From the NCBI GenBank assembly GCA_016705955.1, contig JADJKO010000004.1, positions 310,001 to 374,000 of the forward strand: a stretch of DNA of 64,000 bases, read 5' to 3'. The notes beneath the pieces were generated by a model. The model was not told where the DNA came from. It made no database searches and worked only from the letters and a program-made list of their open reading frames with translations. Within the stretch, counting starts at the first letter, position 1; every line of letters starts with the position of its first letter. Made by a program: the position numbers and the translations under genes. Below are positions 8,247-17,581 of this stretch, piece by piece. This DNA comes from Flavobacteriales bacterium (GTDB lineage: Bacteria; Bacteroidota; Bacteroidia; Flavobacteriales_F; PHOS-HE28).

Positions 8247-9311
8247 ATGGATCGACGCATTCCACTTCTACTCGCCATTGCTGTTCTCACGTTCGCTGCT
8301 TGCCGCAAGGATGAAGATCCTGCTGAAGAGACTGGACAAACGCCACTCACGCTCAACATCCCGAGCTTCATCACGGACAGCGGACATGTGGCACACGTGG
8401 AATTCGGGAATCCCATCACCGTGGAGGGTGTCGCACTCGGGCGCACGCTCTTCTATGAAAAGGCACTGAGCGACAACTACAGCATGAGCTGCGGCAGTTG
8501 CCACGTGCAAGCGAACGGTTTCACGGATCCTCGCGAATTCAGCATCGGCACGGATGGTTCTGTAGGTGAACGGAACGCCATGCAAGTGATCAACATGGCT
8601 TTTGATGAGCACTTCTTCTGGGATGGTCGTCGCCACAGCTTGGAAGGACAAGCACACGATCCGGTGACGAATATGATCGAAATGCGCAACACATGGCCCG
8701 TGGTGGTGCAACGCCTGCAAGCGCACGACACCTATCCCGGACTGTTCAAGAAGGCATTCGGCACTACGACGATCGACAGTGATCTGGTGGTGATGGCGAT
8801 CGCGCAATTCGAACGTACGTTGCTTTCATTCAACTCACCCTTCGATCGCTACTTCTATCTGGGGCAGGCGAACGCGATGAATGATCAGGAGATCCGTGGC
8901 ATGGACGTCTTCATGCGCGATGGCCATTGCGTGGATTGCCACAAGAACCCCTTCTTCAATGATCACGGACTTCGGAACAACGGCCTCGATATGATCTCCG
9001 CCGATCCGGGTTTCGGCGGGATCTCGGGCAATGCCGCGGACGTAGGCAAATTCAAGGTGCCGACCCTTCGGAACATCGCGCATACCGGCCCATACATGCA
9101 CGACTCGCGCTTCGCCACGTTGGAACAAGTCGTGAACTTCTATGCGCACAATGTTCAAGTGGACAATCCGCACATCGACGCGCACATGGACCCTTGGCGC
9201 TTCGGACTGGTGAACCTCACGCCCGAACAAGAGGCCGATCTAGTGGCCTTCTTGAATGCGCTTACGGACGAGGGATTCCTCACAAATCCAACGTTCAGCG
9301 ACCCACATTAG
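8247..9311 (+). CDS. Dihaem cytochrome c peroxidase / MauG-type lipoprotein, paralogue
   Basis: A 354-residue protein closely resembling its upstream neighbour. The signal peptide ends LTFAACRKDE (lipoprotein). Haem motifs are CGSCH (near residue 86) and CVDCH (near 230). Shared blocks include GVALGRTLFYEKALS, FDEHFFWDGR, QFERTLLSFNSPFDRYF and FKVPTLRNIAHTGPYMHDSRFATLEQVV. A tandem duplication is the simplest origin. The chosen ATG is preceded by GACATTTG, one mismatch from the TAnnTTTG box, four bases upstream, so the gene may have its own near-leaderless promoter. Periplasmic, probably anchored to a membrane by lipid; the physiological electron donor is not identifiable here. Confidence 0.9.
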   Translation: MDRRIPLLLAIAVLTFAACRKDEDPAEETGQTPLTLNIPSFITDSGHVAHVEFGNPITVEGVALGRTLFYEKALSDNYSMSCGSCHVQANGFTDPREFSIGTDGSVGERNAMQVINMAFDEHFFWDGRRHSLEGQAHDPVTNMIEMRNTWPVVVQRLQAHDTYPGLFKKAFGTTTIDSDLVVMAIAQFERTLLSFNSPFDRYFYLGQANAMNDQEIRGMDVFMRDGHCVDCHKNPFFNDHGLRNNGLDMISADPGFGGISGNAADVGKFKVPTLRNIAHTGPYMHDSRFATLEQVVNFYAHNVQVDNPHIDAHMDPWRFGLVNLTPEQEADLVAFLNALTDEGFLTNPTFSDPH

Positions 9312-9375
9312 CACGATCATCGGCAGGATCTTCATCTTCGTGCCATCCGCATCCAGGCGGACCAACCCCACACGC

Positions 9376-11565
9376 ATGTTCCGATCACGTATATCCCTTG
9401 CCTTCGTCCTGTTCACGCTGTTGCTCGCACCGAGCTATGCGCAACAAAAGGAACTCACCCTCCGCGACGCCATCCTGAAAGCGGGAACGGACCTCGCGCC
9501 GGAGCGCCTGTCCGCACTGCAATGGATCGAAGGAGACAACACCTACTCGTATGTGAAAGGAGAGCAGCTCATGCGTGGCACACTCGGCAAGAGCGTTGAT
9601 CAGCCGATCGCGGAATTGTCCGCCGTGAATGCCCAGCTACCGGACAGTGCGAAGTTGAAAGCGTGGCCTTCCATCACTTGGGGATCGCCAACACGCTTCA
9701 CCTTCCTGCACAACGAGCGGCTGTTCGGTTTCGAGACCACGGCTGGCAAGTTGGAAGCGGTCACACGCATCGGTCCGGGCGCGGAGAACGAGGAAGTGGA
9801 TGCGGTGAACAAGGCCGTGGCCTTCACTGTGGAGAACAACGTGTACTTGATGCGTGTTGGGATCGGGAAGAACCGGCCGGTGCCGATCACCACGGACGGC
9901 GCGGATGGGATCGTGAACGGCAAGAGTGTCCACCGGCAGGAATACGGGATCGAGAAGGGTCTCTTCTGGGGACCGATGGGCACGCGCCTCGCATTCTATC
10001 GCATGGATGAAACGATGGTGACACCATACCTACTGGAAGACATCAAGACCAAGCCGAGCACCTTCGACAAGATCCGCTATCCGATGGCAGGGCAGACCAG
10101 TCACCACGTAACGATCGGCATTCATGATCTCGCTTCGGGCAACACCGTCTTCCTGAAGACCGGCGAGCCGCTGGACCAATACCTCACGAACATCAGCTGG
10201 GAGCCGGACGACAAGCATCTGCTCGTGGTCCACCTGGACCGCAAGACCGAGAACCTGAGGACCGTGCGCTACGATGCGATCACCGGGGAAGCGGTCTCAA
10301 CGGTATTCACCGAGCATGACAGCAAGTACTTGGAGCCGGTACATCCTGCGCTCTTCGTGAAGATGCACCCCACGCAATTCATCTGGCAGAGCAACCGCGA
10401 TGGTTGGGACCACCTCTACCTCTATGATCTGAACAAGGGACTGATCCGGCAACTCACGCGTGGGGCGTGGGCGGTGAAGGAGATCGTGGCCCAGGATCCG
10501 AAGGGAACTTTCGTGGTGGTGGAGGGCACAGCACTGGTGGATCCGAAGGACCCGAAGGGTGCATTGGAAACGCACCTTTATCGCGTGGACCTGGCCAACG
10601 GCAAATGGACGAAGCTCACTTCGGAACCCGGCACACATCACGGTGCGTTGAGCAGCAATGGCACGTCCGTGATCGATACGTGGAGCAGCACGTCCGTGGC
10701 GAACCGTTCGGTGGTGCGGGATACCAAGAAGGGCGCGGTGATGAAGACGCTGATCGATGCAGCGGATCCCTACACGGGCAAGTACACGGTGGGCACGATC
10801 GATATGATCTCGATCGCTGGAGAGCGTGGGGATATGCTGAACGCACGGCTCATCAAGCCGAGCCATTTCGATGCGAACAAGAAATACCCGGTGATCATCT
10901 ACGTGTACAACGGACCGCATGTGCAACTCGTGACGAACTCCTTCCTCGGCGGTGCATCGCCATGGATGCTGAATGCCGCTGAACGTGGCTACCTGATCTG
11001 GACCGTTGATGGCCACGGCAGCCAATGGCGCGGACGCGATTTCGAACAGGTGATCCATCGCCAATTGGGCGTGGTGGAGGTGGAGGACCAGATGCGCGGA
11101 GTGGATCGGCTGAAGAAAACAGGTTTCGTGGATCCGGCACGGATCGCGGTACACGGCTGGAGCTTCGGTGGCCACATGACCACCGCGATGCTGACACGGC
11201 ATCCGGAAACCTTCGCCACGGGCGTGGCCGGTGGTCCGGTGATGGACTGGAGCATGTACGAAGTGATGTACACGGAGCGCTACATGGATACCCCCGCGGA
11301 GAATCCGGATGGCTACGCGGCCACCACCCTTCCCTCACTCGCGAACAAACTCTCCAAGGACCTGCTGATCATCATCGGCGGGAAGGACGACACGGTCCTG
11401 CCCGAGCACAGTTACTCGTTCTTGAAAGCCTGCATCGCTGCGGGGATACAAGTGGATTTCTTCAACTACCCCGGCCATGGCCACAATGTGCGTGGCAAGG
11501 ATCGGCTCCATTTGATGGAGAAAGTGCTGGACTATTTCGACGACCGCCTGTTGCACACCCACTAG
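9376..11565 (+). CDS. Dipeptidyl peptidase IV-type serine peptidase (family S9)
   Basis: A 729-residue exported S9 peptidase. A signal peptide (MFRSRISLAFVLFTLLLAPS, cut near YAQ) precedes a DPPIV N-terminal beta-propeller (about residues 90-450, with FWGPMGTRLAFYRMDE and FIWQSNRDGWDHLYLYD) and a C-terminal alpha/beta hydrolase domain. The catalytic triad is visible: Ser in GWSFGGHM (near 596), Asp in IIGGKDDTVLPEHSY (near 671) and His in YPGHGHNVRG (near 703). The family removes N-terminal dipeptides, usually X-Pro, in the periplasm or at the surface. The frame is open 40 codons upstream into the previous gene, but the ATG chosen starts the signal peptide. Confidence 0.92.
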   Translation: MFRSRISLAFVLFTLLLAPSYAQQKELTLRDAILKAGTDLAPERLSALQWIEGDNTYSYVKGEQLMRGTLGKSVDQPIAELSAVNAQLPDSAKLKAWPSITWGSPTRFTFLHNERLFGFETTAGKLEAVTRIGPGAENEEVDAVNKAVAFTVENNVYLMRVGIGKNRPVPITTDGADGIVNGKSVHRQEYGIEKGLFWGPMGTRLAFYRMDETMVTPYLLEDIKTKPSTFDKIRYPMAGQTSHHVTIGIHDLASGNTVFLKTGEPLDQYLTNISWEPDDKHLLVVHLDRKTENLRTVRYDAITGEAVSTVFTEHDSKYLEPVHPALFVKMHPTQFIWQSNRDGWDHLYLYDLNKGLIRQLTRGAWAVKEIVAQDPKGTFVVVEGTALVDPKDPKGALETHLYRVDLANGKWTKLTSEPGTHHGALSSNGTSVIDTWSSTSVANRSVVRDTKKGAVMKTLIDAADPYTGKYTVGTIDMISIAGERGDMLNARLIKPSHFDANKKYPVIIYVYNGPHVQLVTNSFLGGASPWMLNAAERGYLIWTVDGHGSQWRGRDFEQVIHRQLGVVEVEDQMRGVDRLKKTGFVDPARIAVHGWSFGGHMTTAMLTRHPETFATGVAGGPVMDWSMYEVMYTERYMDTPAENPDGYAATTLPSLANKLSKDLLIIIGGKDDTVLPEHSYSFLKACIAAGIQVDFFNYPGHGHNVRGKDRLHLMEKVLDYFDDRLLHTH

Positions 11566-11635
11566 CGCGTTCGATCCCAACAATAGTTGGTGCCGCAGAT
11601 CGGCGAACGTTACCACAGACACGATATTCGCCGCC

Positions 11636-12268
11636 ATGAGCAAAAGGTCGACCCTCGGACTTTTCGTCCTCCTGCCGTGCCTCGCGGTCGCGCAGACCAC
11701 GTGGACCGTGAACACAGGTGGCAGCACAAGTGGAGGGACGCCTCCATACTACACCCCACAGAACCTGGTGATCACCATCGGCGATATCGTTCACTGGGTC
11801 AACGTGAGCGGAACGCATAGTGTGAACGGTTCGTTCACCGAATTCCCGGCAAATCCGGAAGGGTTCTCATCCGGCCAACCGGCCAATGGTGGTTGGACCT
11901 GGGACCACACCTTCACGATCCCCGGCCTGTACAACTACCACTGCACGCAACAAGGACACGCCGCCACGCAGTTCGGCACGATCACCGTGACGGACCCGAA
12001 TACCGGGATCGCACGATCGGGCGAAGGCGATACCATGATCAAGGTCTATCCTGTTCCGAGCTCGAACTACATCACCTTGGAAGGCGGCACCGCTATACTT
12101 CGATCGGCGAATGTCATCGGCCTCAACGGTGAGCGCGTGCGATCAGTCGTGTTGAGCAATGGTGACCGGTCCATGATCGACATCACCACGCTGCCCGCAG
12201 GGAACTACTTCGTGATGATCACGGATGCGAACGGCACGGTGACGACACGTCCGTTCAGCAAGCGCTGA
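11636..12268 (+). CDS. Secreted plastocyanin-like cupredoxin with T9SS sorting domain
   Basis: A 210-residue protein: a signal peptide (MSKRSTLGLFVLLPCLAVAQ), a single cupredoxin domain (about 22-120) and a T9SS sorting domain (about 130-210, KVYPVPSSNYITLEG ... AGNYFVMITDANG). The copper site can be read as His in SGTHSVNG, then Cys and His in YHCTQQGH. The position where plastocyanins have the axial Met is occupied by Gln (HAATQFGTI), as in stellacyanin-type sites. Likely a small extracellular or cell-surface blue copper electron carrier. It is convergent with the M28 peptidase; the two stop codons abut with no spacer. Confidence 0.82.
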   Translation: MSKRSTLGLFVLLPCLAVAQTTWTVNTGGSTSGGTPPYYTPQNLVITIGDIVHWVNVSGTHSVNGSFTEFPANPEGFSSGQPANGGWTWDHTFTIPGLYNYHCTQQGHAATQFGTITVTDPNTGIARSGEGDTMIKVYPVPSSNYITLEGGTAILRSANVIGLNGERVRSVVLSNGDRSMIDITTLPAGNYFVMITDANGTVTTRPFSKR

Positions 12269-13486
12269 TCACGGCAGACGCACCAGTCGCAAACTCACGG
12301 CCTCCTTTCCTGCGGCCTGCGCGCGCACCACGTATCCACCCGGGGCCAGATTGGCCAGTGGTAGAGTGAACCCGTTCTTGCCTGCGGGCATCATGCCTTT
12401 GTGGATGGAGGACACTTGCTTGCCCATGGTATCGTACAGGTCGATCGTGACCGGTCGTGGCGTAGGAAGTTCCAACCAGAGACCGGCGTCGGTCACGGCC
12501 GGGTTCGGGTAGGCGTACATACGCGGCTCCCACAGGCCCGCGTTCTCCAACACGCTCACACTTCCTTCAACAGGAATGGCCAGCGTGGCCAAGGTGCCGA
12601 TGCTCAGCCGGGCCAATTTGTCGTAGTACGGCACATCGAAGTACTGCACGAGGTCCGTGGGTGTGTGGTAGTGCGGGTTGGCATCGGTGCTGAACTCCTC
12701 GATGATGAGCACCGCGCCATAGCCCTCGTTCCAGAACGATGCGTGATCGCTGTACGTGGCGCCGGGGTTGGTGTTGAGCAGGTCCAGGCCGATGGCGTAA
12801 TGCTCCAACACCGCGAACACCGTATCCGCAATGGACAGTGAATTCGCGATCGGTCGCACATGCACCCTCGCCTTGGTATCGCCATCGCCATCGTATGCGA
12901 TCGCATCCATGTTCACCACGGCCTTGATCAATGCATCGTTCGCAGCCATGCCCGCCGCGTAGTACGCGCTCCCGATCTTTCCTTGTTCCTCCTCGTCCCA
13001 CAGCGCGAAGACGATGGGATGCACGAAGTCCACATCACGCAGGATCCGTGCGGCTTCGAGCAGTGCGCATACGCCGCTGCCGTCATCATCGGCCGCCGGC
13101 GCGTTCAGGTTACCCGCTGGCATCGCATCGTAGTGCGCGCAAAGGACCACCACTTCGTTGGTGCTGCCATCACCGGGTTTGGTCGCCAGCACATTCTTCC
13201 CCGTGGTGCTGAAACTCTGTATCACCGGTGTGTAACCGAACTGCGTGAGTTTCTGTGTCAGGTAGTCCTGCGCGAGCACATTGCCGGCGTTGGTCTTGTA
13301 CCGGCTCGTGATGGTCTGCTGTGAACCGTTGATCTGCGTGGGCACTTCTCCGCTCAACTCGTTCACATAGTGCAACATGGAATCCATCCGCATGGCGTCA
13401 AGCACGGATTGGATCACCGGGTGCTGCGCTCTTGTAGCGGAACAGAGGACGAGTCCGGTAAGGAATGCGGAGTAGCGTAAGCTCAT
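12269..13486 (-). CDS. Secreted M28-family zinc aminopeptidase with T9SS sorting domain
   Basis: A 405-residue exported metallopeptidase. After a signal peptide (MSLRYSAFLTGLVLCSATRA) comes an M28 domain with all zinc ligands in order: His in VVLCAHYDAMP, Asp in AADDDGSGVCALLE, Glu-Glu in FALWDEEEQGKIGS, Asp in VVNMDAIAYDGD and His in ANPHYHTPTDLV. The last ~90 residues form a T9SS domain (MYAYPNPAVTDAGLWLEL ... GGYVVRAQAAGKEAV). It probably trims peptides outside the cell or at its surface. The start codon is 4 bases after a perfect TACATTTG box, so the mRNA may be leaderless. Confidence 0.92.
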   Translation of the reverse strand: MSLRYSAFLTGLVLCSATRAQHPVIQSVLDAMRMDSMLHYVNELSGEVPTQINGSQQTITSRYKTNAGNVLAQDYLTQKLTQFGYTPVIQSFSTTGKNVLATKPGDGSTNEVVVLCAHYDAMPAGNLNAPAADDDGSGVCALLEAARILRDVDFVHPIVFALWDEEEQGKIGSAYYAAGMAANDALIKAVVNMDAIAYDGDGDTKARVHVRPIANSLSIADTVFAVLEHYAIGLDLLNTNPGATYSDHASFWNEGYGAVLIIEEFSTDANPHYHTPTDLVQYFDVPYYDKLARLSIGTLATLAIPVEGSVSVLENAGLWEPRMYAYPNPAVTDAGLWLELPTPRPVTIDLYDTMGKQVSSIHKGMMPAGKNGFTLPLANLAPGGYVVRAQAAGKEAVSLRLVRLP

Positions 13487-13490
13487 TCAT

Positions 13491-13498
13491 CAAATGTA
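13491..13498 (-). promoter_or_regulatory. TAnnTTTG promoter box of the M28 peptidase gene
   Basis: TACATTTG on the minus strand, four bases before the ATG. No TTG -33 element is seen at 19-base spacing. Transcription starting a few bases after the box would begin at or next to the start codon. Confidence 0.55.
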
Positions 13499-13519
13499 GC
13501 CGGAGCCCGGCACCGCGCG

Positions 13520-15511
13520 TCACGGCCGCACAATGCGCCGGACAAAGGATCGATCGCGCGTGCGGATGATCAGGAGATAGTTTCCCGGTACATCAGGCAG
13601 CACGACCAGGTACAACCGCTGTCCGCGCGGTGCATAGGTTGATACCAACGCGCCGGTGATGCTGCGCAACTCCACGCTCACGGTGCGAACATCCAGTCCA
13701 TCGATCCATAGGGTTCCGTCCGTCGCTGGATCCGGGAAGATGCGCACACCCAGTTCACGCAGGTCATCCACGGCGAGGCTGGGGTCGAGGAGCACCGTCT
13801 CCTTCACCAGGACCGGTGTTCCATCGGCCGCTTGGAACAGGGTGCGGAACGTATCGATCGCCGGGGTGTTGTGGTCGAACATCTCCTCCATCCAGCGCGG
13901 CGGTGCGGACTGGTACCACACGCGCGCTTCGATCCGGATGGCACCGGTGTAGCCGGACATGGGCACATGGTAGTGCGTGATGTCCGCGCCGCTTCCCTCG
14001 TCCCCTGCTTCCGTCCGGTTCCAGTCCACATCCGCTATCGGCACACCGAACACGCCCGTGGTATCATATGCGTAATGCGTGGAGGTGAAACCGAGCGGCG
14101 CGAGCCGGTTGTCCTTCAATGGCTCCTTCGCGCGCTCGAGTACGGTGGTCTTGTTGCCGTTCACATCGCCCATAACCATCTCGTAGATCTGCGCCTGGTC
14201 CGGTGAGGTGATCACATCATGGTGCGGCTCCCACTCCGGATCGTGACCGATCACTTCGTAGGCTCCATTCCACCGGCCGCTCTGGAACAGGGTGTCGTTC
14301 TCCTGGTTCAACACGAGCAGTTCAATGAAGGCCCGTCGCGATGGATAGCCGGACGGGAAGCGGTGTCCGGCGAGGTTGATCAGGTCCACATCGATCCATG
14401 CCGTATCCGCATCACGATTGGCAATGCTGGTTTCCATGATCAACGTGTTCTGCTGAAGCATCCGCGTCGTGCGTGCGACGGTCGTATCGAACTGCGTGCT
14501 GCTCGCCGTGAGCCCGAGTTCGTTCAGGTTGTTCTTCAGCAATTCCAGCATGAACACATTGGCGCCGGCCATGTGGTGTTCCCCGAACGGACTGCGCGGT
14601 GTGAGCCAATCGTACAGCGCCGCGAGCACGATGCCGTCGCCGGTGCGGGGTACATGACACCCTTGGCAAGTGATCGCGTTCGCCGGACTGCTGCCATTGC
14701 CGTAGATCGAGTTCAACCATTCGTGATAGGTGGCCTGCTCCACGAAATGATCACCCGAAAGCTCACCATCAAGATCGACCGTATTCGTGATCAAGGTGTG
14801 GCAGCCACCACACAACGCCGCATGGTTGATGTGCGCCCCGAAGCGCGGTTCGATGTTGAGGAAGGATTGCATGGCACCGGTGAAGACCTCATCGAATGGA
14901 CCGTAGATGATCCGGTCGTGCTCGAAATGCAGGTCACCGGAGAAGGAAAGGCCGAGGCTGTCCGGGCGTTGCTTGTGGCAGGCCATGCAACTCACGCCGT
15001 CCTGTCCCAACAGATCGAAGGCGAGATCACCCACGGAATAGAGGCCACCGCCGACCATGTGCTTGTTGTGCCTGCCCAGAGGCGCATGGCACGCCGTACA
15101 CCGGTCCTCCAGCACGGCTGCATGATCGGGGTTCACGGTCACCTCATGGCTCACCTTCGCCAACCAGAAGGGATCGCGAGCGCTGTTGCCCATCATGGTG
15201 CTGCGCCATGCATCGGGCACGTTCACATCGCGCCCTTGGGCATCGTGGTTGGCCCACACGACTCCCATCGTATCGATGCCGTGGCAGCCGTAGCAATTGC
15301 CGCTGGCGATGAAGTATTCGTTCTCCCCGCTCACGAGTCCGATCCCCGCACCACGACCGACAGGATCGCCGTGGTACCGTGGCTCATTGGCTGGAGCGAC
15401 ATCGGCGGTCCAACCGGCGAGGACGACGATGCTCATGGCGAGCACCAGCAACACCGGCCATCGCCGACGCCGCACCTTGCGGAATCGTTTGCGATGGATC
15501 AGTTCCTCCAT
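13520..15511 (-). CDS. Pentahaem c-type cytochrome with T9SS sorting domain (copy 2)
   Basis: A 663-residue exported multihaem protein. The N-terminus is basic, then hydrophobic (RKVRRRRWPVLLVLAMSIVV), a signal peptide or anchor. Five CXXCH motifs follow: CYGCH, CTACH, CMACH, CGGCH and CQGCH (roughly residues 75-285). A beta-rich region with LINLAGHRFPSGYPSRRAF comes next, and the C-terminus has a T9SS domain (GVRIFPDPATDGTLWIDGL ... GNYLLIIRTRDRSFVRRIV). It is probably a surface or extracellular electron-transfer protein. The frame begins three codons earlier at a TTG; the ATG is preferred. It is co-directional with, and clearly paralogous to, the gene 12 bp upstream. Confidence 0.85.
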   Translation of the reverse strand: MEELIHRKRFRKVRRRRWPVLLVLAMSIVVLAGWTADVAPANEPRYHGDPVGRGAGIGLVSGENEYFIASGNCYGCHGIDTMGVVWANHDAQGRDVNVPDAWRSTMMGNSARDPFWLAKVSHEVTVNPDHAAVLEDRCTACHAPLGRHNKHMVGGGLYSVGDLAFDLLGQDGVSCMACHKQRPDSLGLSFSGDLHFEHDRIIYGPFDEVFTGAMQSFLNIEPRFGAHINHAALCGGCHTLITNTVDLDGELSGDHFVEQATYHEWLNSIYGNGSSPANAITCQGCHVPRTGDGIVLAALYDWLTPRSPFGEHHMAGANVFMLELLKNNLNELGLTASSTQFDTTVARTTRMLQQNTLIMETSIANRDADTAWIDVDLINLAGHRFPSGYPSRRAFIELLVLNQENDTLFQSGRWNGAYEVIGHDPEWEPHHDVITSPDQAQIYEMVMGDVNGNKTTVLERAKEPLKDNRLAPLGFTSTHYAYDTTGVFGVPIADVDWNRTEAGDEGSGADITHYHVPMSGYTGAIRIEARVWYQSAPPRWMEEMFDHNTPAIDTFRTLFQAADGTPVLVKETVLLDPSLAVDDLRELGVRIFPDPATDGTLWIDGLDVRTVSVELRSITGALVSTYAPRGQRLYLVVLPDVPGNYLLIIRTRDRSFVRRIVRP

Positions 15512-15523
15512 GCGGAACAAGCG

Positions 15524-17500
15524 TTATTGCACCACGACCCTCCGCGTGAAGCGGCGCCCTTGCACGTCGAAGATCACGAGGTAGGTAGCTGCCGAGCGAG
15601 GCAGGTTGAATTGCCACACGCGTTCACCGGTCGGAACAAAGCGAGCCACTTGAGCACCGCGCATGTCGACCACTGTGATCGATGTGGTTCGTTCATCCAA
15701 TCCATCCACACGCAGAACGCCATCACGGACCGGGTTCGGGAAGATGCGGATACCGATCTCGGACAAGCCATCGATCGCCATGGTCACATCGGTGAGGATC
15801 GCTTCCTTCACGAGCGTCGGCGTGCCATCCGCAGCTTGGTACATGACGCGGAAGGTATCGATGGCCGGTGTGTTGTGATCGAACATCTCCTCCATCCACA
15901 GCGGCGGCGATGATTGGTACCACACACGCGTTTCGATGTTGATCAGACCCGTGTAGCCGCCCATTGGAACCTGGTAGTGCGTGATGTCCGTTCCGCTTCC
16001 TTCGGTTCCGTTCGCATACCTGTTGAAGTCGATGTCCTCGGGTGGAACACCGACGATGGTCGTGGTGTCATACGCGAAGTGCGAAGTGGTGAAGCCCAGC
16101 GGCGCCAGACGGTTGTCCTTCAGCGGTTCCTTGGCGCGCTCCAACACGGTGGTCTTGTTGCCGTTCACATCGGCCATCACCATTTCGTAGATCTGCGCTT
16201 GGTCCTGTGAAGTGATCACGTCGTAATGCGGTTCGTAGATCGGATCATGACCCACGACCTCATAGTCGGGTCCCCAATTGCCGCTGCGGAAAATGGTGTT
16301 GCCGGCCTGGTCCTTCACCTGCACTTCCAGGAACGCGCGACGCGAAGGATAACCGCTCGGGAACTTGTGACCCGCCAGATTCGTCAGCTTCACATCAATG
16401 AACGCTGTCTCGGGTGTCCGGTCGATCACTGTGGGTTCCAACATCAGCGTATGCTGCTGTAGCATGCGCGTGGTGCGCGCGATGGTGCTATCGAACTTCT
16501 GCGAGCTTGACGTGAGCATCAACTCATCGATGTTCCCCTTCAGCAATTTCAACATGAACACGTTCCCACCCACCAATTCATGCTTCCCGAAGGGGCTGCG
16601 CGGCGTAAGGAAATCGTAGAGCGCACTGATGATGATCCCATCGTCGATCCGCGGCATGTGGCAGGCTTGGCAGCTCAACCCACTTTCGGGATCCGCATCG
16701 GTGTTGAAGGCGGAATTGAGCCACTCATGGTAGGTCGCTTGTTCCACGAAGTGATCACCGCTCGGGTTGCCATTGAGGTCTGCGGTCTCGGTGATCAGGG
16801 TATGACAACCGGCGCAAAGTCCTGCATCCACGATGTGATCACCGTGGATCGGATTATAGCCCACGAAGCTTTCCATCGGCGCACCGAACACATCACTGTA
16901 CGGACCATAGAGCACACCCGTGGTGTCGTACTTCTGGTTGCCGGAGAACAGCAAGCCGCTGCTGTCCGGGCTTTGCATGTGGCAGGCCAGGCAGCTCACG
17001 CCGTCCTGCGCGATCGGGTCGTTCACCAACTCCAACATGCTGTAATGTCCGCCGCCGGAGAGGAACTTATCGAAGCGGCCCATCGGCGCGTGGCAGCTGG
17101 TACACTTGTCCTCCAGCGCCGATTGGTGCGCCGGGTTCACGGTGACCTCGTGGCTCAACTTCGCGCGCCAGAACGGATCCCGCGCACTGTTACCCATCAT
17201 GGTGCTGCGCCAGAGATCCGGCGGATTCACATCATTGCCTTGCGCATCGCGGTTAGCGAACACGGGACCCACGTTATCCGGACCGTGGCAACCGTAGCAG
17301 TCACCACTTGCGCGGAAGAAGTTGTTCGCACCGCTGGCCAATCCGATCCCGCCACCACGGAAATTCTCCAGATCGGCGGGGGAGTGATAGGCCTTGGCCT
17401 TCGGGAGTTGTCCGCTGTCCCAAGCGGCCAACACACCGACCACACCAAGGATACCGACAAGCGCGAAGGTCTTCGTAGAGAGCGAGTAGCGAATCTTCAT
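15524..17500 (-). CDS. Pentahaem c-type cytochrome with T9SS sorting domain (copy 1)
   Basis: A 658-residue paralogue of the downstream gene. A signal peptide (STKTFALVGILGVVGVLAAW) precedes the haem region with CYGCH, CTSCH, CLACH, CAGCH and CQACH. Long blocks are almost identical between copies, for example WRSTMMGNSARDPFW, HFVEQATYHEWLNS, LAGHKFPSGYPSRRAF and TTVLERAKEPLKDNRLAP. A T9SS domain closes the protein (GIRIFPNPVRDGVLRVDGL ... SAATYLVIFDVQGRRFTRR). First gene of a two-gene operon. An electron-transfer or oxidoreductase role is inferred from the haem sites; the substrate is unknown. Distal haem ligands cannot be assigned by eye. Confidence 0.86.
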   Translation of the reverse strand: MKIRYSLSTKTFALVGILGVVGVLAAWDSGQLPKAKAYHSPADLENFRGGGIGLASGANNFFRASGDCYGCHGPDNVGPVFANRDAQGNDVNPPDLWRSTMMGNSARDPFWRAKLSHEVTVNPAHQSALEDKCTSCHAPMGRFDKFLSGGGHYSMLELVNDPIAQDGVSCLACHMQSPDSSGLLFSGNQKYDTTGVLYGPYSDVFGAPMESFVGYNPIHGDHIVDAGLCAGCHTLITETADLNGNPSGDHFVEQATYHEWLNSAFNTDADPESGLSCQACHMPRIDDGIIISALYDFLTPRSPFGKHELVGGNVFMLKLLKGNIDELMLTSSSQKFDSTIARTTRMLQQHTLMLEPTVIDRTPETAFIDVKLTNLAGHKFPSGYPSRRAFLEVQVKDQAGNTIFRSGNWGPDYEVVGHDPIYEPHYDVITSQDQAQIYEMVMADVNGNKTTVLERAKEPLKDNRLAPLGFTTSHFAYDTTTIVGVPPEDIDFNRYANGTEGSGTDITHYQVPMGGYTGLINIETRVWYQSSPPLWMEEMFDHNTPAIDTFRVMYQAADGTPTLVKEAILTDVTMAIDGLSEIGIRIFPNPVRDGVLRVDGLDERTTSITVVDMRGAQVARFVPTGERVWQFNLPRSAATYLVIFDVQGRRFTRRVVVQ

Positions 17501-17581
17501 GAGTACACCGTTACGGGGTCCGCAAATTACGCAAGTGCAGCGTGCGTGACCGGGGCCACGCTGCGGGTCATCCTTGGGATG

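Noticed and set aside
9256..9375. Upstream extension of the S9 peptidase
   Set aside because: It overlaps the end of the MauG gene and adds non-signal sequence before a good signal peptide.
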